A stretch of 64,000 bases of DNA from Lyngbya sp. PCC 8106 (GTDB lineage: Bacteria; Cyanobacteriota; Cyanobacteriia; Cyanobacteriales; Microcoleaceae): positions 107,037 to 171,036 of the forward strand of contig NZ_AAVU01000010.1 of NCBI RefSeq assembly GCF_000169095.1, given 5' to 3'. Shown piece after piece: positions 56,166 through 64,000 of this stretch. The notes beneath the pieces were generated by a model, which searched no databases, was not told the origin of the DNA, and worked only from the letters and a program-made list of their open reading frames with translations. A program made the position numbers and the translations under genes. Within the stretch, counting starts at the first letter, position 1, and each line of letters starts with the position of its first letter.

Positions 56166-57164
56166 CTAATGTTCACAAGCGGGATCTAACTTAAATCCTC
56201 GTTCAATTAAACCCACTCCGGCTTCAAAGGTATTGAGTTGAATACCATCTCCCATACAAACCGTTGCCCCATAAAAGCCACAACCGGAACTTGAATCAAT
56301 TTGACGATTGATCGGATTTTTGTACCCAAAGATAACTTGAAATAATTCCTGAGAATCATCAGAATACATCTGATCAAAATCAGGAAAGTTAGGAGTCAAC
56401 TGATAAAAAATAGCAGTAGCTTGGTTGCTTTGAAAGGTAATTTCAAACAGCACACCAGGATGGCGATCAAACGGATATCTAATCACAAAATTCTCGTCTC
56501 TGACTTCTTCCTGGAGAGGATGACCAAAATATTCAGCAATTTTCTCGGGAGATTCCCCAAATATTCGCCGTTTTTTCCCCGTTTCTAAAACATCCATTAC
56601 AATATATTGGTGGGGAACAGCATCGATTTTCAGCGCCCGACATAACAACGTGGCAATCTCTCCCCGTGTTGAATTTTGATTAGAATTAAGTTGTCGAATT
56701 GCCGGAAAATTGACCACAATTCCCCGCCGAGTAGCCGCAGCAACAAGCCCTCTGGCATAACTCGGAATATTCCTGGCATCCTCAAAATTTCGATTGAGAA
56801 TTGCCATCGGTTCGGCTTCAGACTGAAAGTAGAGGGCAGATCCCAAAACAGCGATCGCTTGAACTCGAGGAAGGGGTTGTTCCGGCTGAAATGTTCCATC
56901 GGGATATCCGCTAAAAAACCGCTTTTTTGTCGCTGTTTGGATACTTTCAAAAGCCCAATGAGTTTGGGGAACATCCCGAAATGGAATTGCTGATCGTACC
57001 TCCTCCGCTTGGGGAAACGCCCCACACATTAGGGAAGCAAATTCAGCCCGAGTTAGAGAAGCTTGAGGGCGAAACCTGCCGTCAGGATAGCCACTAAAGC
57101 GCGATCGCTCTTTCAAAGCAAGAATAGATGATTGCGCCCAGTGGTCTTGAATATCAGAAAACAT
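56166..57164 (-). CDS. S-layer-homology (SLH) domain protein
   Basis: 332 aa. Three SLH motifs fill about residues 1-180: FSDIQDHWAQSSILALKERS, FRDVPQTHWAFESIQTATKK and a third with RNIPSYARGLVAAATRRGIV. The rest is a beta-like domain with four Cys (GFYGATVC, EAGV). The SLH part begins at the first residue with no signal peptide, which is unusual for an exported SLH protein, so the true start may lie elsewhere or export may be absent. It is 21 bp from the orthocaspase. Confidence 0.85.
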   Translation of the reverse strand: MFSDIQDHWAQSSILALKERSRFSGYPDGRFRPQASLTRAEFASLMCGAFPQAEEVRSAIPFRDVPQTHWAFESIQTATKKRFFSGYPDGTFQPEQPLPRVQAIAVLGSALYFQSEAEPMAILNRNFEDARNIPSYARGLVAAATRRGIVVNFPAIRQLNSNQNSTRGEIATLLCRALKIDAVPHQYIVMDVLETGKKRRIFGESPEKIAEYFGHPLQEEVRDENFVIRYPFDRHPGVLFEITFQSNQATAIFYQLTPNFPDFDQMYSDDSQELFQVIFGYKNPINRQIDSSSGCGFYGATVCMGDGIQLNTFEAGVGLIERGFKLDPACEH

Positions 57165-57185
57165 CTCTAATTGTGCGTGAAAGAC

Positions 57186-59540
57186 TTAAATCACACGATA
57201 AATAAAATTAAATGTTGCCCAAGCATTAATATCTAAGGCTAAATCATCAGTGGAAATACCCGCCCGTTCAACACCAAGCTGACTTGCGTTACTCAAATCT
57301 TCTAACACCGCTTCAGCGACTTCTAGAGGATTAGATAATAAAAATAACTTTGTATTTCCGCTTCCCATTGTCTTTGTTTTCTCAATCGCTTTCAGAGCCT
57401 TAGTAAAAGGATAATGACTAACAACCAGATAAGTTTCTGCTAATCCGGCAGGCCCTCTTACCATTTGTCCAACCGTCTCTGTAGATGCTGTATTTTCAAA
57501 AGAAGCACTCGAAGGTAAACTCATGGTTTTACCGGGAGAAACCCGTTTTTGTCGAGGTACATTCCCGAATTCCTCATTAGTTTCTGTCTCTTCCAAAACC
57601 GGATCGAGAAGATAGGCTTGTCCGCGAGTATTGAGATGAAACCAGATAAAATAGAGAGGTAAATTGCCGTTATTTTGCAACTGGTACTGTACTCGACTGC
57701 CGACAGGAACCGACACAATACCTTGACTCATCGAGGGTTTCACAGACGACGATGACGGATTACTGGGGGGTTGATCTGCTTGCGGTTGAGTTGGACTGGC
57801 CTCATTTTCACTTTGAGGGGTTTCTCGACTCATCAGGACTTTCGCTTGAGGGGTGAGTAAAGCAAATGTCGTTCTCGCCCTCATTAACGAAGACTGATCA
57901 TTTTGGGTGAGGTTAAGGAGTTTCGCCGCCAGTCGGGTTTTTAGTTGAGGAACCAGTCGCTGTACGGCAATTTTTACCGCCTCTCCGCCTTCTCCGACAC
58001 TTTCCGGTAAAACCGCCTGTCCCATCGAGAATAAACCATAACGGCCTTGAAACATCGAGGGCAGAGGTGCAGAAGGACTTTGAGCAATCGCTGTATCTCG
58101 TACCCGACCGAGAATAAAATCAGCAGGTTGGTCGTTCGTGACGATAGACACATCGGCAATTCCCGAAAAAGCGCTGGTTGCATCAACCCGTTCAATCCGA
58201 GCAAGTTTGGGGTCTAGAGCAACCTTCAAGTCAATTTGTCGGGGAAGGACACGAATCGCTTCTTTCACCCGTTGTCTGGCTTTGATTTCGGGTAAGGTCG
58301 AGTTACCACTTCCAATACTGCGGACTGTTGCTTTTGCCGTTAAACCCGTGCGAGAGCGAATCAACAGTTGAGACAGAATCGGACTCACCTCAGATTCGGA
58401 GTCCGGTAAAACGGTGTAAAGAGAATTCGCTTCATAATACTCTAAAATCGATGCAGGTAGACCAGTCAACAAGAGTTTAGCGGTTTTGCCATTATCTTCT
58501 ACCGCCTTGATGACTCCACCTGCGCCAGAGGAGTTGGATAATAAATTTTTCAGAGCCAGCGGTTTATCTGTCAGACGGGATTCTGAACCCGAGGAGAGTT
58601 CTTTGTAGAGTTGGGGTTGTTGAGCAACACCCATCGTTTGTTCAACCACACCTGCAACTTGAATTAAACTCGATTGCAAGCTATCAGCGGGAAATGCTGA
58701 CCAGAGGGTTTGGGTGAGAGTATGGGTAAATAATCCCGCACTCCAGTTATCCCAGTTAATTTCAACAGCGACTTGTGAAGGTTTAGTTCCACTGAGAACA
58801 ATACCCGGAAATTGATTGGGACGGCGTTTTTCGAGTTGTTCTCTCGATAAGTTCAATTGAGACAAGAGTTGATCTTGAAAATCTTGTTCAGCTTGGGAGA
58901 TTTTAGAAGTATTGGGACTCGCACTCGAGCGAATGTGAAAAGCCCCCTGTTGGCTAAATCCCGGATAAGCATAGCTGGTGTCCAGAATTGTAATAACTTG
59001 ATGAGTCGGCAGCGATCGCAGCAGTAACCAGAGTGTATCCTCTAGTAAGTCATTAATCTCGCCATCTTCTGCGGTGCTAGAAGTCCCATCAACAGGCACT
59101 AAAGCATTCTGACTCATTGAGGAATTGGTCGTTGAATTTGAGCGGGGAATAGAACTCCCATAGCCACTGAAATGAAAAACAACGACATCACCCGGTTTCG
59201 CTTGTTCGATCAGATGAGTAATAAAGGCATTTTCAATATTTTCACGAGTCGCCTCAAGATTACTCAGCGTGATAATATCTGAATCTTGGAACCCAAAGCG
59301 ACAGGTCAAGAGTTCTCGTTGAAGTTCGATATCAGTAATGCACCCTCGTAACGGCTCAAAACCGCCATTACTGGCTGGATATTGATTGATTCCGACCAGC
59401 AATGCTAACTTCCGGCGAGTGGGTTGAGCGAGGGCTTGGTAATAGCGTTCGCTACCCATCCACCATTGTGTTTCACTGATTCCCAGTGCTGCTAGCAGTA
59501 GACTAGCCCGTTGCAGAAATTCCCGTCGTTGTAGTCCCAT
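57186..59540 (-). CDS. Orthocaspase-family protein with Y/S in place of the H/C dyad
   Basis: 784 aa. A twin-arginine-like start (RREFLQRASLLLAALGI) precedes a caspase-like p20 domain at about 43-330 (KLALLVGINQYPA, then LRGCITDIELQRELL). The position usually GHG is GYG (Y127 in HFSGYGSS), and the usual DxCHSG motif is DTSYAYPG (Ser189), so both catalytic residues are replaced. Such YS variants are known in cyanobacterial orthocaspases and are expected to be proteolytically inactive. The 450-residue C-terminal part is not recognised. It may be a scaffold or regulator. Confidence 0.85.
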   Translation of the reverse strand: MGLQRREFLQRASLLLAALGISETQWWMGSERYYQALAQPTRRKLALLVGINQYPASNGGFEPLRGCITDIELQRELLTCRFGFQDSDIITLSNLEATRENIENAFITHLIEQAKPGDVVVFHFSGYGSSIPRSNSTTNSSMSQNALVPVDGTSSTAEDGEINDLLEDTLWLLLRSLPTHQVITILDTSYAYPGFSQQGAFHIRSSASPNTSKISQAEQDFQDQLLSQLNLSREQLEKRRPNQFPGIVLSGTKPSQVAVEINWDNWSAGLFTHTLTQTLWSAFPADSLQSSLIQVAGVVEQTMGVAQQPQLYKELSSGSESRLTDKPLALKNLLSNSSGAGGVIKAVEDNGKTAKLLLTGLPASILEYYEANSLYTVLPDSESEVSPILSQLLIRSRTGLTAKATVRSIGSGNSTLPEIKARQRVKEAIRVLPRQIDLKVALDPKLARIERVDATSAFSGIADVSIVTNDQPADFILGRVRDTAIAQSPSAPLPSMFQGRYGLFSMGQAVLPESVGEGGEAVKIAVQRLVPQLKTRLAAKLLNLTQNDQSSLMRARTTFALLTPQAKVLMSRETPQSENEASPTQPQADQPPSNPSSSSVKPSMSQGIVSVPVGSRVQYQLQNNGNLPLYFIWFHLNTRGQAYLLDPVLEETETNEEFGNVPRQKRVSPGKTMSLPSSASFENTASTETVGQMVRGPAGLAETYLVVSHYPFTKALKAIEKTKTMGSGNTKLFLLSNPLEVAEAVLEDLSNASQLGVERAGISTDDLALDINAWATFNFIYRVI

Positions 59541-60290
59541 TCTCTCTCCCTGACATCCTACCCGGCTGCTGAAAACTTCTCACTTTTTTCACTTCATTGA
59601 ATACCATACTAGGTCGAGGATGCTCAACGATTGTTCCATCAATCCAGCTATTTTCCTCAATAGGTCAGGTTAGCAAATGTTAAACTTGCTTTCCTTTGTC
59701 CTTTTATGATCTATTGTTTTGAGCCTTTTCACCTGACGATCTCTCAAAGACCGACTGAACTCAATTGGTAAGCGGCAGTTTCTAGCATTTTAACAGCTCT
59801 CTACTTTGAGTGAAGAAGTTCATCCATCCACTCAACCCCTGATCGGCATAATCGAGCCAAACTTAACCGCACTGCCTGAAATTGTATCGTGCTTCATGCC
59901 ATCAATATACCCCTATACCTGCAATTTTCTCAGAGACTTGTCAGTTCATTGATCAGTAAAAACCCCTGGGGATTAAGCCCGGGCTATTTTAGTCTCACCG
60001 CAAAAATGGTCGCACTTGATCGGGTGAAAAGGCAAATTTCCCGATCTCCACGCCAATCAAACAGTCCTGCTGGGATTAAGAGGTGATCTAAAAATTTAAG
60101 CTCTCAGTTGATTTTATATAAATAATTCGGTGTAATAGCGACAATCCCCTTAATCCTAGATGCACCCTTGCCTTAAGAGGATAGGTATGCTGAGGTTCAT
60201 CCTCAGACTATTTGAAGATTACTAATCAGCACAGGAAGAAAGGGAAGTTCTGATCAACTCCAAAGCCAAACTGAAATCTGACTGACAGAC
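59541..60290. other. 750-bp intergenic region with no supported gene
   Basis: The region between the caspase-like gene and sat contains a short hairpin CTGAGG/CCTCAG near 60191-60207 and otherwise AT-rich sequence. A weak plus-strand frame around 59889-60086 has no RBS and no recognisable features. No tRNA, CRISPR or mobile element is visible. Confidence 0.5.
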
Positions 60291-61457
60291 TTAACCCTGC
60301 ATAGCTTTAACTAATTCTGCCGCGACTTCAGGACGAGAGAATTCCGGCGGTGGCATTTCACCCCGACGCAACATTTCCCGAACTTTGGTTCCAGACAGGT
60401 GAATCCGTTGTTCGGGTTTACTCGGACTGGTTTTGCTGGTTGCCATCCCACCACTGAGGGTACAGTAGAAGGCGTGTTCAAATTTCATCGGGATGATCCC
60501 CAACTCCGAGGGTTCAAACTCCTCGAAAATATGTTGAGCATCATAGGTGCCATAATAATCACCGACACCTGCATGATCACGACCCACAATAAAGTGAGTG
60601 CAACCGTAGTTTTTGCGGACGAGCGCATGGAAAATCGCTTCTCTCGGGCCTGCATAACGCATGGCAGCCGGGTTGATTGCTAAAATGACCCGATCTTTGG
60701 GATAATACCCTGCCATCAAAATTTCGTAGCAGCGCATCCGCACATCCGCAGGAATGTCATCGGACTTCGTTGCTCCGACAAGGGGATGCAAAAATAAACC
60801 GTCAACGGTTTCTAAAGCACACTTTTGAATGTATTCGTGAGCGCGGTGGATGGGGTTACGGGTTTGGAAACCCACAATGGTTTTCCATCCTCTTTCCCAA
60901 AATAAAGCCCGAGATACGGCAGGATCAAGCTGATATTGGGGGAATAAGGGGTGATCATCACGCTCCAGTAACCACACGGGGCCAGCCAGATTAATCGGCC
61001 CTTGTTCGTAGACGACTTTTACACCTGGGTGCTTGTCTTCTGTCGTCCGATAGACGTTGAGAGCTTCTTTTTCTTTGTCGTAAGTATATTTCTGTGTCAG
61101 CTTGAGGACACCGACAAACTTACCGCTAGGAGAGTTTAGACGAATGAAATTTCCTTCGACTAAGGGTGTTGCCACCTCTTGGCTAACGGACAAGGTAATC
61201 GGAACAGACCAAGGTGAGCCGTTACTCAGGCGCATATCACTGACGACTGTTTCATAGTCTGCCTGTTCCATGAAGCCTGTTAAAGGGCTAAATCCACCGA
61301 TGGCAATCATTTCTAGGTCGGACAGCGATCGCTCATCGAGTTGAACGACAGGTAGGAAGTCGGCTTTTTCGAGAAATTCCTGCCGTTTTTCAGGGGAGGC
61401 AATGCGGTTAATTAGTTCTCCACCGTGGGGAGCAATTGCGTCTTTCTGCTGACTCAA
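60291..61457 (-). CDS. sat: Sulfate adenylyltransferase (ATP sulfurylase)
   Basis: 388 aa, normal for the bacterial homo-oligomeric enzyme. Conserved motifs: [13 protein letters not shown] near 195-207 (containing the HXXH-like nucleotide site), [36 protein letters not shown], the second site [12 protein letters not shown], and [20 protein letters not shown] near the end. It makes adenosine phosphosulfate from ATP and sulfate, the first step of sulfate assimilation. It stands alone. Confidence 0.95.
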   Translation of the reverse strand: MSQQKDAIAPHGGELINRIASPEKRQEFLEKADFLPVVQLDERSLSDLEMIAIGGFSPLTGFMEQADYETVVSDMRLSNGSPWSVPITLSVSQEVATPLVEGNFIRLNSPSGKFVGVLKLTQKYTYDKEKEALNVYRTTEDKHPGVKVVYEQGPINLAGPVWLLERDDHPLFPQYQLDPAVSRALFWERGWKTIVGFQTRNPIHRAHEYIQKCALETVDGLFLHPLVGATKSDDIPADVRMRCYEILMAGYYPKDRVILAINPAAMRYAGPREAIFHALVRKNYGCTHFIVGRDHAGVGDYYGTYDAQHIFEEFEPSELGIIPMKFEHAFYCTLSGGMATSKTSPSKPEQRIHLSGTKVREMLRRGEMPPPEFSRPEVAAELVKAMQG

Positions 61458-61779
61458 GGGGACCTCTCTAGGTGAACGACAAGTTAGAGAAAATATTAAG
61501 TTTTTCTGACTACTTATCTTAACCTGTGATCGCCCAGTGGTTTTATGTAAATATACCTATTTGTGATAATTTGATTGTCAAAACAGGCGATCGCCGTTGA
61601 GTCTGTCCACTATTCTCTCCGGGGAAAAGCACACTCATAAAATATGAAATTTGTCAAGTTAAAGCGTACATCAACCGGAAAAGCAACTGAGTTCTGTCGG
61701 CAGAAGGATTTTAAAATGTGTTAAAACAGGTATCCTAGAAGCAAAATAGACTGACCACACCAGGGTGAAGGAGTAAACG
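61458..61779. other. 322-bp divergent promoter region
   Basis: The gap separates sat (minus) from the gene at 61780 (plus). It contains one HIP1 octamer (GGCGATCGCC near 61588) and an RBS-like GAAGGAG just before the 61780 gene, so both genes' promoters should be here. No riboswitch or gene is recognised. Confidence 0.5.
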
Positions 61780-62217
61780 ATGCGAGTAAATTGGAAACTA
61801 TTAGTCATTGTTTTGCTATGGATGCTTCCGGCTCACGCTCAAGTCTCCAGCACTCAAGTCCAAGCGTTAGTTGAAGCCTTACGTTTAGCGGCACCACAGA
61901 CGGGAACTGAAAACGATGGATTGTACACAGATTGGCAGATCAAGCCGGATAACATCCCTCGTTGGTCTAGACTGTGTACTGGCCAGGAAATGACACCCGC
62001 TCAGTTTGAAGCCAATGATCGCAAAGCCAGAGAAGTATTAGGCTGTGTCATGGAAGATGTTCTCAAAGAAGAATATCCCAACAGTGGTAACAGTGAAGAA
62101 GTGGCAATTCGTCGAGCCGCAGCCTGGTGGATGACCGGAGATCCCAATCAATACAATAGTGGTCAGACGGCTGAATACACTCAGAAGGTCTTGCGTTTCT
62201 ATCAACAGCAAAAGTAA
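61780..62217 (+). CDS. Small secreted protein of unknown function
   Basis: 145 aa with signal peptide MRVNWKLLVIVLLWMLPAHA and RBS GAAGGAG. The mature part has an even, helical look (VQALVEALRLAAPQTGTEND) with three Cys (CTGQEM, LGCVMEDV). A similar protein appears to be conserved in cyanobacteria, but the family is not named. It should be periplasmic. Confidence 0.75.
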   Translation: MRVNWKLLVIVLLWMLPAHAQVSSTQVQALVEALRLAAPQTGTENDGLYTDWQIKPDNIPRWSRLCTGQEMTPAQFEANDRKAREVLGCVMEDVLKEEYPNSGNSEEVAIRRAAAWWMTGDPNQYNSGQTAEYTQKVLRFYQQQK

Positions 62218-62429
62218 GGATCAGTCCAATCATTTAACCTTCTATGGAGTGTAGACTTGCTCTAGAGATGGGGAACAATTCTCTGTGACTATTCGACTGA
62301 TACAATAGAGAATAGAGCATTAGTTGCCAACTTTAAACTTCCCCAATTTGGGTGAAGTTAGATACTGGGTTTCACATCTTAACTTTAGAAAAAAGAACTA
62401 GCCAGTTTATCGACTCCATGGAGGCAGAC

Positions 62430-62987
62430 ATGAAACGCACTTTAGCGATCGTCACACTCTTACTCACCACCTGTTTAACAATTCCCGCCTTTGCATCTCC
62501 TGATAGTCGGCGTGAAACTCGTAGCGATCGCAATTTTGATCATACGGTACAAAGCGAAGGGGTATTGCTCGCCGATAGCCGAGAAGATGAAGCTTGGGAT
62601 CGATATCGCGATGAGCGTCATCGGGAACTTGATCGCCAGATGAACGACGAGATGAATAGACCTCATAACTCCCGTTTGTCTCAGCAACAGAAAGAGAAAG
62701 TCATTCGCGATGCTCATCGAGAACTTGATAAACAACTTGATCGAGATGAAAAGGAATGGAAAAAACGCTATGATAGCTCGAATGGTCGCAATGATCGCAA
62801 TGGTCGTAATGATCGTTTTGATAGACGCTACGACACGAATGACCGTCGTGATGATCGCATGAGAGATAGTCGTTATGACAATGACCGTCGTTACGATAAT
62901 CGCCGTAATCGCAGCAGAAGCGATAACTATTACCGCGTTGATCCTCAAAATCCCTACGAACAGTATAGAAGAAGGGTCGATTATTAA
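62430..62987 (+). CDS. Secreted, highly charged repeat-rich protein
   Basis: 185 aa from ATG 62430, preceded by GGAGG at 62420-62424; the frame opens at 62352 but the upstream part lacks an RBS. Signal peptide KRTLAIVTLLLTTCLTIPAF. The mature protein is rich in Arg, Asp and Asn: EDEAWDRYRDERHRELDRQM, then GRNDRNGRNDRFDRRYD-like tandem tracts. It is probably disordered and could bind polyanions or the wall. Function unknown. The tandem tracts change fast, so homologues may differ in length. Confidence 0.7.
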   Translation: MKRTLAIVTLLLTTCLTIPAFASPDSRRETRSDRNFDHTVQSEGVLLADSREDEAWDRYRDERHRELDRQMNDEMNRPHNSRLSQQQKEKVIRDAHRELDKQLDRDEKEWKKRYDSSNGRNDRNGRNDRFDRRYDTNDRRDDRMRDSRYDNDRRYDNRRNRSRSDNYYRVDPQNPYEQYRRRVDY

Positions 62988-63108
62988 TCTACAATTTTAG
63001 TGACTCGTGAGCGTTGGGACGGGTTCTATACAAAAATATGTTTTTCGCAAACAACATTGATTAACCTGTCCTGACTTCCTGGAACCGAAAACCTGACTAT
63101 TCTGCTTG

Positions 63109-64000
63109 TCAAGATGTTGCATGAAAGATTGTTTTTTCCGGTTCAGTTTCTACTAATAATTGACCTTTAGAAAAAACATACTGCACAGTTGCTCGTTTAC
63201 GAATAGCGTTAAAACGATCTTGTGCATCTAGGATAATAAAATTAGCCGTTTGGTCGATTTCTATCCCGTATTGTTCGCTGAGTGAAAGCGTTTTTGCACC
63301 ATTCCAAGTAATCATATTATAACACGCTTCAATTTCTGAAATTCCAGTCATTTGACAGACATGAACCGCCATGTGAGCCACATCTAATAAATCACCTGTT
63401 CCTAAACTATACCAGGGATCTTGTACACAATCATGTCCTAAGCTCACATTTAATCCCTGTTGCCATAATTCTTTAACTCGTGTCACTCCTCGACGTTTCG
63501 GATAGGTATCGCTACGACCTTGTAGGGTAATATTAATCAGAGGATTAGCAATAAAATTAATATTTGATCGCTTTAAGAATCCCATCAATTTCAACGCATA
63601 GGCATTATTATAAGACGCAAAAGCGGTTGTATGGCTAGCGGTAACTTTATCCCCAATTTCGGTTCTAATTGCACAAGCTGCAACAACTTCTAAAAACCGA
63701 GATTGATCATCATCAATTTCATCGCAGTGAATATCAATTAAACAATTATATTTTTGAGCGAGTTCAAAGATACGGTGAACCGATTTCACGCCATCTTCTC
63801 GGGTTAACTCATAGTGAGGAATTCCCCCCACCGCATCTACACCTAAATCTAATGCTTTTTCCAGTAATAATTCATTCTCGGGGCGACTATAAATACCATC
63901 TTGAGGAAACGCTACAATTTGTAAGGTTATCCAGTCTTTGACTTCTTCTCGAACGGCTAACAAAGCCTTTAATGCGATTAAATTTGACTCGCTCACATCT
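63109..64000 (-). CDS. Cytosine-deaminase-like amidohydrolase (partial at window end)
   Basis: The C-terminal 297 codons of an amidohydrolase; the N-terminus, including the HxH metal site, lies beyond 64000. It matches E. coli CodA closely, with DIHCDEIDDDQSRF, VTASHTTA, NPLINITLQGR, TYPKRRGVTRVKE and LGHDCVQDPWYSLGTGDLL. The metal residues His, Glu, His and Asp are present. The residue after the metal Asp is Cys where E. coli CodA has Asp (HDCV against HDDV), which may change substrate choice between cytosine, isocytosine or isoguanine. It should deaminate a pyrimidine or related base in the cytosol. Confidence 0.82.
   Translation of the reverse strand, partial: DVSESNLIALKALLAVREEVKDWITLQIVAFPQDGIYSRPENELLLEKALDLGVDAVGGIPHYELTREDGVKSVHRIFELAQKYNCLIDIHCDEIDDDQSRFLEVVAACAIRTEIGDKVTASHTTAFASYNNAYALKLMGFLKRSNINFIANPLINITLQGRSDTYPKRRGVTRVKELWQQGLNVSLGHDCVQDPWYSLGTGDLLDVAHMAVHVCQMTGISEIEACYNMITWNGAKTLSLSEQYGIEIDQTANFIILDAQDRFNAIRKRATVQYVFSKGQLLVETEPEKTIFHATS

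Noticed and set aside
59889..60086. 65-codon plus-strand frame in the sat-caspase gap
   Set aside because: No RBS, no recognisable motif, and poor coding character; treated as chance.
1..64000. tRNA, rRNA, tmRNA or nif/phage genes
   Set aside because: I looked for T-loop GTTCGA-type motifs, rRNA cores and phage structural genes on both strands and saw none that held up.

Overview
The window looks like the chromosome of a filamentous, Oscillatoriales-type cyanobacterium. The reasons are frequent GCGATCGC (HIP1) octamers, an NdbB-type NAD(P)H:quinone oxidoreductase, an XisH/XisI pair, a Cry-DASH flavoprotein, an Sll0314-type TPR protein, an orthocaspase, a giant multi-PAS hybrid kinase and low-complexity tandem repeats. 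No rRNA, tRNA, prophage or nitrogen-fixation gene was recognised. No species can be named from the sequence alone. LAYOUT. 1-8.2 kb: metabolic and accessory genes (SDR, EamA exporter, divergent transketolase-like enzyme, small lipoprotein, XisI/XisH, a LOTUS-like protein, Cry-DASH). 8.3-11.9 kb: a probable defence/stress block with an AIPR-family protein carrying a PD-(D/E)XK-like N-terminus, then a vWA protein and a PP2C phosphatase resembling two thirds of a TerY-P triad. 12-22 kb: envelope and housekeeping genes (NAGPA-like glycosidase, pentapeptide protein, PG-binding/SPOR-like protein, ndbB, EEP nuclease/phosphatase, a secreted double-Kunitz protein, rsmG, an ABC ATPase, TPR-DUF3531-NUDIX, RNase HI). 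22.6-28.2 kb: one hybrid histidine kinase with about eleven PAS-type domains. 28.4-34.3 kb: small genes, a Maa-type acetyltransferase, a tightly coupled ATPase + TOPRIM (DUF3226-like) operon, GH57, PsiE, a nitrate-reductase-associated protein and RimM. 34.4-37.2 kb: a cluster of paralogous membrane/coiled-coil/TPR/MshEN-like proteins. 37.9-41.1 kb: murE and a glutaredoxin-like gene split by a solo tnpB (IS1341-type) insertion. 41.1-46.3 kb: an EAL-domain remnant, an SGNH hydrolase and a 50-repeat CRISPR array with no cas gene in the window. 46.3-64 kb: an oligopeptide-type binding protein, SH3/META/DUF4377 secreted proteins, a TAT-dependent aldo/keto reductase, PBP4-type carboxypeptidase, 5'-nucleotidase, SLH protein, an inactive-looking (Y/S) orthocaspase, ATP sulfurylase, two small secreted proteins and the 3' part of a cytosine-deaminase-like gene that runs off the end. 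HOW THE GENES FIT TOGETHER. The most notable theme is anti-phage and selfish-element biology: AIPR, vWA-PP2C, the ATPase-TOPRIM pair (PARIS/OLD-like architecture), TnpB and the CRISPR array. The array is read on the minus strand: repeats end in ATTGAAAC in that orientation, and a TTGACA-17-TATTAT promoter lies just to its right. Its two oldest spacers encode the same 12-residue peptide with only synonymous differences, a strong sign of two acquisitions from related protein-coding targets.
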